Source: Pseudobacteroides cellulosolvens ATCC 35603 = DSM 2933 (lineage in GTDB: Bacteria; Bacillota; Clostridia; Acetivibrionales; DSM-2933). Taken from it: a stretch of DNA of 64,000 bases. The stretch covers positions 6,683,501 through 6,747,500 of the forward strand of contig NZ_LGTC01000001.1 in the NCBI RefSeq assembly GCF_001262605.1, written 5' to 3'. The first letter of the stretch is position 1; every line of letters begins with the position of its first letter. Both the position numbers and the translations under genes were made by a program. Under the pieces are notes generated by a model. The model ran no database searches, was not told the origin of the DNA, and saw only the letters and a list, made by a program, of their open reading frames with translations. Positions 52,901 through 58,967 of this stretch are shown in pieces.

Positions 52901-55153
52901 ACAATGCTGGCAGCAGAATACAAATATGATATTGGCGGAAGAATAAAGGAAATATCAACACCTGGTGCAAAGCAAAAGGGGATTGCATCACAGCAGTATA
53001 CTTATGATGCAATGGGAAATATAACCGGAATTAAAGACGGCGAAGGCAACTTGGCCCAGCATAAGCTTGACCTGTGGGGAAGGGTAACAGAAATAGAAAA
53101 AGCCGACGGAAGCCTGGAAAAGTACAGCTATGACCATGCCGGCAATATTGTTAGTGCTACCGACGGAAATGGAAGTACCACTGAGTATGTGTTCAACAGC
53201 TTAAACAAGCTTTCACAGATTGTAGACCCGGCAGGAGATATCATATCCTTTAAATATGATTTGCAGGGAAGGGTAGCCCGTAAGGTAGACAGAAACAGAA
53301 AAATAAGTGAATTTATATACAATCAGGATGACAGTATAGTACTAAAAAGAGATATGGCTTCAGGCTACCGCGAGGAGTATGCCTACAACCTGGATGGAAG
53401 CCTTAAGTCAGCTGTAAATGGTGCTGTTAACTATTACTATGAGTATACTCATGACTTGAAGTTGAAGTCAAAGCGGGCAAACGGAAAAACTGTTCTAAAT
53501 TACAGGTATGACAAGGACGGCAACCTTATAGAGCTAAAGGATATTTTAGGAAAACTCACTACCTATAAATATGATGAGCTTGGAAGGCTGTCAGAGGTAT
53601 GGGATGCATCACAGAAAGAAGCTGCTTACACATATAACCTTGACAACACAATTGCTTCTATATGCTATGGCAATGGGACAACAATAGAATACAGCTATGA
53701 TGAGGATAAAAATGTAACATCTATAGTGTCAAGAAATAAAAACGGTGAAGAAGTTATCTCACATAATTATTCCTATGATAACAATGGAAACCAGATCGAG
53801 AGAGTTGAAAATGGCTGTGTTACAAGCTTCATCTATGATAAACTCAACAGACTGGAAAAAGTGGTTTATCCTGATGTGGAAGAAACATTCAAATATGACT
53901 TTGCAGGAAACAGGATATTAAGGACAAAGGGAAATGTAAAAGAAGAATACAGTTATGATAAAAGAAACAGGCTGGTGGAGAAGGTTGAGGGAGGAGCACA
54001 TACCATTTACCAGTATGACTCCCACGGAAACCTTATACAGGAAAGCGGCAGGCGTGGAATTACCAAGTACACCTACGACTGTTTCAACAGAACTACATCT
54101 GTACAGAGTGTAGAAGGCGGATTCATAAAGAATGTTTACGATCCTGAAGGCTTAAGGTATGAGGTTCAGGAGAATGGTAATATCAGCAGGTTCGTATTTA
54201 GCGGAGGAGATATTGTATCGGAGTTGGATGGTGGAGGTAGTTTAAAACATTCTACCATAAGGGGGCATGAGCTTCTTGCACATAAGGAAGTGACAGGGAA
54301 GAGTTATTATTATGTTAACAATGCCCACGGGGATGTTACTGCATTAATCAGTGGTAATGGAGAGATAGTTAATAAGTATCAGTATGATGCATTTGGTAAT
54401 ACAGTTGAGGCTGTAGAAAAGGTACAGAATAGATTCAGGTATGCAGGTGAACAGTACGATCAGGTTACAGGGCAGTATTATTTGAGAGCTAGGTTCTATA
54501 ATCCAGTTGTGGGAAGGTTTACACAAGAGGACACATACCGGGGTGATGGATTAAACCTCTATAGCTATGTACAAAATAACCCTGTAAATTACTACGACCC
54601 AAGCGGATATTGTGCTGCTAAATCAGCAACTTTTACAAAGCCTGAAGGTGTTACATATGAAGGACCTCTTTATAGAAACGTTGGAACTATGCCTGATGGA
54701 ACACCTGTAAATCCGTTGGAGATTAGTGGCTTTACAAATACACAAAACTATCGCTATACACAAAACGGAGTAAATGGCATTTATTTTGCGAGTAGTCAAC
54801 ATGTAATGGAGGGAGAAATGGGAGCTTATGGTGCTGACCCATATGCAGATAATCGAACTACCTATCATTATGATAATGTTAAACTGGATAATATGCTAGA
54901 TTTAACGGATGCATCAACACGCGATAAATTAAATGTAAAACTTGAAGATTTGGTTATTGATGATTATAAGAAATATAAAACACCTGATCCATCACCAGCA
55001 GTTACACATACATTAGGAAGATATGCTTCAGAGAATGGTTATAGCGGAATTATTGCACCATCAGCAAGAGCTAGTGGTGGTGTTAATTTGGTTGTATTCA
55101 ATCCTAATAAAGTTAAATTTGGAACTTATACAACAATTCATGATAAGACTTAA
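49985..55153 (+). CDS. Rhs-repeat effector with C-terminal RES-type toxin domain
   Basis: 1722 aa. It begins with the signature MNWKSTKISKTDLEKLKA, then a Lys-rich stretch (~20-45), a DUF6531-type entry (CTSGDPVNVVTGSFYI, ~55-70), about 1300 residues of YD/Rhs repeats (units like YDKAGRxxE) forming the toxin-enclosing shell, and the Rhs core end (GRFTQEDTYRG, LNLYSYVQNNPVNYYDPSG, to Gly1541). The variable tip (~1542-1722) fits the RES domain: Arg1564 (LYR), Arg1590, Tyr1600 (GIYFAS), Glu1609/Glu1611 and Ser1693 in APSAR. RES toxins such as MbcT destroy NAD+; this activity is inferred. By hand count, a core line (53041-53100) is ~48% G+C and a tip line (54841-54900) ~28%, a sign of tip exchange. 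No signal peptide: delivery by the injection system is expected. Confidence 0.88.
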   Translation: MNWKSTKISKTDLEKLKAGKLKQENKKKKKKASPKGKGMSKKSKSPKSKNQAAQNVCTSGDPVNVVTGSFYIDATDLLIEDRGINLEIKRKYNSTDESVGPMGKGWTFEFESRIERRGDELTYVYPDGSVKEFEKKEGQWINASDDDESDNLVELESGQFSLKNKDKKTFIYDKNGKLTSISDKNNNTLKISYNHKGEIDTFITPGGKIITFTCSAGKILQITDNIGRTVKYKYLGDNLSEVTLPNGGTVKYTFEQGWITTVTDQNGITYVKNEYDEKGRVIKQFDKNGNITEMMYNDDDKENVFIFHATNVVERYRFNEQNLLSERVYADGTSEIYTYDIYGNKDSVTDRLGRTTEYVYDKDGYLLEEIYPNEYTVTNYYDSLGNLIKTTTTGGSVKLYIYDGNNNITEEKILIEDDIYSITSYSYDEHGRLIERVDPEGNITEFEYEDHHIDKPTAIKDAEGNVFKYKYDKAGRMLSITTSYGTVEYTYNSLNKVTKKVDALGNVTQMEYDMMGNLVKKILPGSRDAAAEYEFYYDDMDRLVKTIDPLKNVMALKYDIHGNLVKEVNPNFYNKDTDDGIGVEYVYDQSQRKIKNIYPTGGVGRTKYDPVGNVIKTIEPGRYDVYSDDGEGNEYVYDELNRLSLIKDPEGNTVKAFEYDNDGRVAKEFNAKGHAVIYKYNAVGWLIEKRVPVDEKDSKAQYNITLYSYDKAGRRIEEKVSQVYVDEKKYPEEWNTITYVYDKNNRIIEVSDSTGARIQYSYDCLGNRTTEIIKINDNKNKIIRYRYNSVGLLEKKTEEIDGDDLVEKIEGKAIAQTLYNYDGNYNLTGVTTPLGYKTQVSYDKAGRITEVKKVLGKNEARTTTYEYDKAGNLIKETDCNGSSIKYEYDSMNNRIRIIDREGGITRLFYDEAGNVIKKVSPKNYDSKTDDGIGTSFVYDSLNRLTEVIDALGNVVEKRKFNGAGELVEKMDATMLAAEYKYDIGGRIKEISTPGAKQKGIASQQYTYDAMGNITGIKDGEGNLAQHKLDLWGRVTEIEKADGSLEKYSYDHAGNIVSATDGNGSTTEYVFNSLNKLSQIVDPAGDIISFKYDLQGRVARKVDRNRKISEFIYNQDDSIVLKRDMASGYREEYAYNLDGSLKSAVNGAVNYYYEYTHDLKLKSKRANGKTVLNYRYDKDGNLIELKDILGKLTTYKYDELGRLSEVWDASQKEAAYTYNLDNTIASICYGNGTTIEYSYDEDKNVTSIVSRNKNGEEVISHNYSYDNNGNQIERVENGCVTSFIYDKLNRLEKVVYPDVEETFKYDFAGNRILRTKGNVKEEYSYDKRNRLVEKVEGGAHTIYQYDSHGNLIQESGRRGITKYTYDCFNRTTSVQSVEGGFIKNVYDPEGLRYEVQENGNISRFVFSGGDIVSELDGGGSLKHSTIRGHELLAHKEVTGKSYYYVNNAHGDVTALISGNGEIVNKYQYDAFGNTVEAVEKVQNRFRYAGEQYDQVTGQYYLRARFYNPVVGRFTQEDTYRGDGLNLYSYVQNNPVNYYDPSGYCAAKSATFTKPEGVTYEGPLYRNVGTMPDGTPVNPLEISGFTNTQNYRYTQNGVNGIYFASSQHVMEGEMGAYGADPYADNRTTYHYDNVKLDNMLDLTDASTRDKLNVKLEDLVIDDYKKYKTPDPSPAVTHTLGRYASENGYSGIIAPSARASGGVNLVVFNPNKVKFGTYTTIHDKT

Positions 55154-55174
55154 CGATATTATTTGGGAGGAAAT

Positions 55175-55831
55175 ATGATTGCAACAATTAACAAACAACA
55201 GCTTTTGCGTCTAAAAGACGAATTAATTCAAGCTATATACATTGTAAATAATCAAAAACAGAGGGAAACACCTAAATTTCTTTCATATTTGAATGTTATG
55301 AAAAAAAACATAGAAACATGTATTGATTGTGATTATGATGGGTTAGAGGAACTGGTTGGGTATTTATGTGATGATTGGACGATGGCTTGTAAAGTGGATT
55401 ATGGCCTTGGAACATGGTATGTAAAGGATGACAATATAGACATCAAAGCTACTGAAAATAGAAAGTTCGATCAAGCTATTATAGAGATAGATAAAATATT
55501 GCAAACAAATCATATTATGGCTAGAACATGGTATGATTCCAATGATTTGCATAATATAGGGCTTTCTTTTAACAAGTGTAAGAATGATTGGGATACCATG
55601 ATAAACGATATTATTAATAAATATGGTTTGATAAAATCTGAAATAGCAGTGATTCCCGATGATATATGGACATACGCCAAATATCTTTCCATAGCTTCGG
55701 ACAATAATTCATTAATTAATTGGTTTTCAAAAGAAATACCTGGTTTTGGCTATTTAGCCCCATTAGAGATTGTAAAGCTTGTTAATGGTGAAAATATATT
55801 ACGCTCTTTTATGATGGATATTACTATATAA
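55175..55831 (+). CDS. Probable immunity protein with DUF2384 (Xre/MbcA/ParS)-like C-terminus
   Basis: 218 aa from ATG 55175 (GGGAGG 5-10 bases upstream), 21 bases after the Rhs stop. The C-terminal segment NSLINWFSKEIPGFGYLAPLEIVK...GENILRSF follows the DUF2384 pattern (xxWLxxPxxxLGGxxPxELLxxGExxxVxxxL), the toxin-binding domain of antitoxins that pair with RES toxins. The usual DNA-binding HTH is not seen; the N-terminal ~150 residues are helical and Asp-rich, unrecognised. Like the toxin tip it is A/T-rich (16 of 60 G+C at 55201-55260). It would neutralise the RES domain in the producing cell. Confidence 0.7.
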   Translation: MIATINKQQLLRLKDELIQAIYIVNNQKQRETPKFLSYLNVMKKNIETCIDCDYDGLEELVGYLCDDWTMACKVDYGLGTWYVKDDNIDIKATENRKFDQAIIEIDKILQTNHIMARTWYDSNDLHNIGLSFNKCKNDWDTMINDIINKYGLIKSEIAVIPDDIWTYAKYLSIASDNNSLINWFSKEIPGFGYLAPLEIVKLVNGENILRSFMMDITI

Positions 55832-55880
55832 ATGTATGATAATGTGTGCTGTAATGTAAAGTTAAAATGGAAAGATTTAT

Positions 55881-55905
55881 AGGCTGGGGTTCCCAGCCTT
55901 ATTTA
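55881..55905 (+). terminator. Terminator after the effector-immunity pair
   Basis: Stem AGGCTGGG (55881-55888) / CCCAGCCT (55892-55899), 3-base loop, then TTATTT. It marks the end of the injection-system cluster. Confidence 0.8.
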
Positions 55906-56039
55906 CATTGAAAGAATAGAAATTCTGGAAAACGGCAGAGAATATCAGAGGGCATGAACAGTATTTTATTGATAAGTGTAAAGTTATGTAAAAAATTCCG
56001 ATATTACATTTGATGAAAACAAAAAAAGGAGTTGATTAC

Positions 56040-56804
56040 ATGGCAAACGATATTTCACAGCTTAAAACCCCTATAGCGGATTTTCAGCCTGACCCAAACC
56101 AACCTCGTAAATACTTTGATGAAACAGCACTTTTAGAGCTATCCGAATCTGTTAAACAATACGGCGTTTTACAACCGATCATCTACTATGTGAACGAGAC
56201 AGGCCAAAAAATAATTGTTGCAGGAGAAAGACGATATCAAGCAGCTAAACTGGCTGGGCTCACTGAAATTCCAGCTATAAGCATTGAAAGCAATGATGCG
56301 GACAAAGTAGCTATTATTGAAAATATCTTAAGGCAAGACTTGACCCCTTTGGAAGAGGCAGAAGCACTACAGCGATTAAAAGACAAATACAAGTATTCAA
56401 ATGAAAAGCTTGCCCAAGTTTTCACCAAATCACCAAGCAATATAAGTGAAACGCTACTTATTACAAAGCTTCCAGATATTATAAAAGAAAATTGCAGAAA
56501 CAGGCCTGAGATACCCAAACGAGACCTTATTAAAATTGCTAGAATGAGAAGTGAAGCTGGTCAAATCAATACATTCAATAAACTGATAAAATATAAGCCT
56601 GAAAATGAAGAACCTAAAAACGAAGAACAAGACGGAAAGGAAAACTACAAATTAACATTAGGCTTTATAAAAAGCTTAACCAGCAAGCTTAATAAGTCAA
56701 ACATTATCATGTCCAATGATGAAGAAAGAACAAACATGAAAAACCAACTTGAGCTATTAAGTGATGCAATTAGCAACTACATGGACAAAAACGGATTAAA
56801 GTAA
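56040..56804 (+). CDS. Orphan ParB/RepB/Spo0J-family protein
   Basis: 254 aa from ATG 56040 (AAGGAG 7-12 bases upstream; the frame is open from 56010). N-terminal ParB box: QPDPNQPRKYF, then VLQPIIYY and GERRYQAAKLAGLTEIPAI (CTP-binding region), ENILRQDLTPLEEAEAL. The central HTH (YSNEKLAQVFTKSPSNISETLLITKLP) would bind a parS-like site. The C-terminal ~60 residues are helical. No parA adjoins it and no chromosomal parS consensus was seen nearby. It may belong to an integrated element or act as a ParB-like regulator; the 39-bp palindrome at 57166 is a candidate site. Confidence 0.88.
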   Translation: MANDISQLKTPIADFQPDPNQPRKYFDETALLELSESVKQYGVLQPIIYYVNETGQKIIVAGERRYQAAKLAGLTEIPAISIESNDADKVAIIENILRQDLTPLEEAEALQRLKDKYKYSNEKLAQVFTKSPSNISETLLITKLPDIIKENCRNRPEIPKRDLIKIARMRSEAGQINTFNKLIKYKPENEEPKNEEQDGKENYKLTLGFIKSLTSKLNKSNIIMSNDEERTNMKNQLELLSDAISNYMDKNGLK

Positions 56805-57165
56805 AAATTCATTAATTAATTTCCAATTTTCAAAAAAGTTCTACATGTAGAATTATTGCTGGAACGCTATGACACAACTGTTATACCAGATTTTTATGCA
56901 ATTATTCCCAGTCCTATATAAATTGAAGCGAAATGATAAAGTAGCATAATAAAATCACAAAAATTATAATGATTTTTTCCAGTTTAGGTATTGAGTTTTA
57001 AGAACAGCTTCAAAGTCGACTTTGTGAGATTCTAACGAAGCGAGTCTTGGGAAAACCAATCCCCCCACCCTTTAGAATGGCTAGCGAAGCAGTGCTTTTG
57101 AATCTATATAGCAGCTTATAGGTAACTGAAAAGCTGCTTCGCAGTAGTCTTGCAGAGTCAGGCCG

Positions 57166-57204
57166 GATAAAGTATACGATAAATCATTTATCGTATACTT
57201 TATC
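57166..57204. repeat. 39-base perfect palindrome (18-bp arms)
   Basis: GATAAAGTATACGATAAA, a TCA centre, then the exact reverse complement. Outer CAGG/CCTG bases (57160 and 57209 regions) extend it with an internal loop. There is no U-run. It could be a protein-binding site, cruciform or transposon remnant. Confidence 0.85.
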
Positions 57205-57444
57205 TGATCCTGTAAGTAATATCATGTGGCTACGCAGAATTTCCAGCTCTACGTATACGCTGAACTGAAATATAATCCTGTTAGTAATGTTTTTAGCTAG
57301 GAGTTTTATAACTCTTGAACTTGATTATAAAGAATACTTAATGAATCAGTCCAGTAAAACATAATTCTATCCTTTTTATATAGTGTGTACCATCAAAACA
57401 AGATTTGACGCTTAGGCATTGATCACAAATGAAGAAATGGAGGA

Positions 57445-57483
57445 TAGTCACATTGCACGATAAACAAAGTGACATATAGTCAC
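57445..57483 (+). promoter_or_regulatory. Operator-like repeats and promoter of the restriction-modification locus
   Basis: Half-sites GTCAC (57447), GTGAC (57469) and GTCAC (57479); the last two form the inverted repeat GTGAC-ATATA-GTCAC. A promoter TTGCAC (57453-57458), 16 bases, TATAGT (57475-57480) overlaps it. This is the arrangement expected for a controller-protein binding site; the double-HTH protein at 58479 is the candidate binder. Confidence 0.5.
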
Positions 57484-57528
57484 ATATATTTCCGCTTAAT
57501 GGAGTATGATTATTATTAGGTGATTTAT

Positions 57529-58491
57529 ATGGAGTTGAAGAAATTGTTACTACATTTAAATTATTTAAGTGTTGTGTTTCATAACAAAGGAATAAAGGAT
57601 ATTTATACTAATAGTAAAATATATGAATTGGTAATTGCGGAGCAATTAGGACATACAATAATTAATGGCCATGCTCATACATTTGATGCAATAACTCCAA
57701 ATGGTGAGATAGTAGAATACAAACATTTCAAACTATCAAGTTCAAATCATACATGGGCATTTAATGACTTTTCAAAGAAAACAATTGAAAAACTTAATAC
57801 TATACAGTATGTTATATTTGCAGAAATTGATGATAATATGGTTAGACCGATTGTTAGTAAAATGTATGTTGTCTCAGCCAGAGATGTTGCAAAATATTTA
57901 GCTAGTGCAACATTACAAATAAAAAACTCACGATATATGATTAATGTTAGCACGAATCAAATTAAACAAAATATGAATTACAATTTAATTTATCCAAAAT
58001 ATAAAGAGTTTTCAAAAGAATTAAATGATGTATTTGATACGGTATATCAAATTGAGCAGAAAACAAATATTTTAGGATTGTTAACTAGCAATAAGATATG
58101 GGAACTTTTGGTAGCTGATATTTTAGGACATACTGTTAATTCTGAGCAAAAAAAGCATGATGCAGTTGATGAATTAGGAAATACTTTTGAATATAAAATC
58201 AGTGGTGATAAAAAGGTATGGACGTTTCAGGATATATCGGACAATGTTTTAGATTCCTATTTAAATGATAAAGCGATTATTTTAGCAGTAGTAAATAAGT
58301 CGATCTTTGGCGTGAGAGATATCTATATGTGTAATCCGAATGCTATGGTTACATTATTAAGGAAAAAGCTACAAAAGAAAATACTAAAAAAAATGGAAAA
58401 GGGTGAAAAAGTAACAAGGTTATCAGTTGCTTTTGGAAAACGTAATCTTATGGAGTTAATAGAAGGAGGATATGCACAATGTCTTCTTTAG
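57529..58491 (+). CDS. Tandem-duplicated PD-(D/E)XK-like putative endonuclease
   Basis: 320 aa from ATG 57529 (AGGTGA 6-11 bases upstream). Two homologous halves are visible: NSKIYELVIAEQLGHT...HTFDAI...EIVEYKHF...WAFNDFS (~residues 27-90) and TSNKIWELLVADILGHT...KHDAV...TFEYKIS...WTFQDIS (~185-245). Each has a Glu helix followed by Asp then Glu-x-Lys, the catalytic layout of PD-(D/E)XK nucleases, so one chain may cut both strands. It overlaps the HTH gene by 13 bases and is the first gene of the restriction locus. Nuclease function is inferred from motif order; no named family was recognised. Confidence 0.65.
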   Translation: MELKKLLLHLNYLSVVFHNKGIKDIYTNSKIYELVIAEQLGHTIINGHAHTFDAITPNGEIVEYKHFKLSSSNHTWAFNDFSKKTIEKLNTIQYVIFAEIDDNMVRPIVSKMYVVSARDVAKYLASATLQIKNSRYMINVSTNQIKQNMNYNLIYPKYKEFSKELNDVFDTVYQIEQKTNILGLLTSNKIWELLVADILGHTVNSEQKKHDAVDELGNTFEYKISGDKKVWTFQDISDNVLDSYLNDKAIILAVVNKSIFGVRDIYMCNPNAMVTLLRKKLQKKILKKMEKGEKVTRLSVAFGKRNLMELIEGGYAQCLL

Positions 58492-58967
58492 ACATATTTA
58501 TAGAAAACATAAATAGAATTGCGTTATTAAAGAATTTACAAAGCTATAGGCAGATAGCAGAATATTTGAATGTAACAGAAGATGCATTGAAGCACTGGAA
58601 AAATAAAACAAGATGTCCATCGCTAAGGCAAATAGATGATATAGGAGATAGAATTAACTGCTATGCCTATACCCTTATTCAAAGTAATGGTGAAATATCG
58701 AGAGAAATTGATTGTGTTCAAAATAACTCAAGAAAGATCTTTGTGGAAAATTTAAGAAAGTATTTCATAGATAAAGGAAGATTTTCGTGGAATGACAAAG
58801 TTGCACTGTTTTATGGATTTGTAAGTGAAGATGTTTTAAAGTCATATTTTAGAAAAGAAAACTACAAAACTCCTCCATTAAAAAGACTAGATGAAATGGC
58901 GGAAGCATTGGGGATTCCCACATACAAGTTAATAAAGGAGAGTAATCATAATGAGGAAGTTAATTGA
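58479..58967 (+). CDS. Double-HTH regulator, candidate controller protein of the restriction locus
   Basis: 162 aa. Two helix-turn-helix-like units: SYRQIAEYLNVTEDALKHWKN (~residues 22-42) and FSWNDKVALFYGFVSEDVLKSYFR (~100-125), followed by PPLKRLDEMAEALGIPTYKLI; the halves look like a duplication (PSLRQIDDIG / PPLKRLDEMA). AGGAGG precedes ATG 58479. It overlaps the genes on both sides (13 and 17 bases), so the three are co-expressed. It could act as a controller (C) protein on the GTGAC/GTCAC repeats upstream, or as a specificity subunit. Confidence 0.7.
   Translation: MSSLDIFIENINRIALLKNLQSYRQIAEYLNVTEDALKHWKNKTRCPSLRQIDDIGDRINCYAYTLIQSNGEISREIDCVQNNSRKIFVENLRKYFIDKGRFSWNDKVALFYGFVSEDVLKSYFRKENYKTPPLKRLDEMAEALGIPTYKLIKESNHNEEVN

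Larger units (their letters stand above)
56805..57528. other. Long non-coding region rich in palindromes
   Basis: No gene was seen in ~720 bases. It holds a CAAAGTC/GACTTTG palindrome (57011-57024), short direct repeats around CGAAGC (57037, 57084), a hairpin GCAGCTT/AAGCTGC (57111-57137), the 39-base palindrome (57166-57204), a near-repeat ATCCTGTAAGTAAT / ATCCTGTTAGTAAT (57207, 57275), and the operator-like repeats before the restriction locus. It looks like an element junction or control region. Confidence 0.5.

Noticed and set aside
27787-55831. Ordinary prophage or R-type tailocin
   Set aside because: No terminase, capsid, portal, holin/lysin or integrase was seen, while kinase, FHA, PP2C, Rhs and PAAR-like genes are present.
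27787-55831. Canonical proteobacterial type VI secretion system
   Set aside because: No TssJ, TssL, TssM or ClpV-like genes were seen and the host is a monoderm by its other genes.
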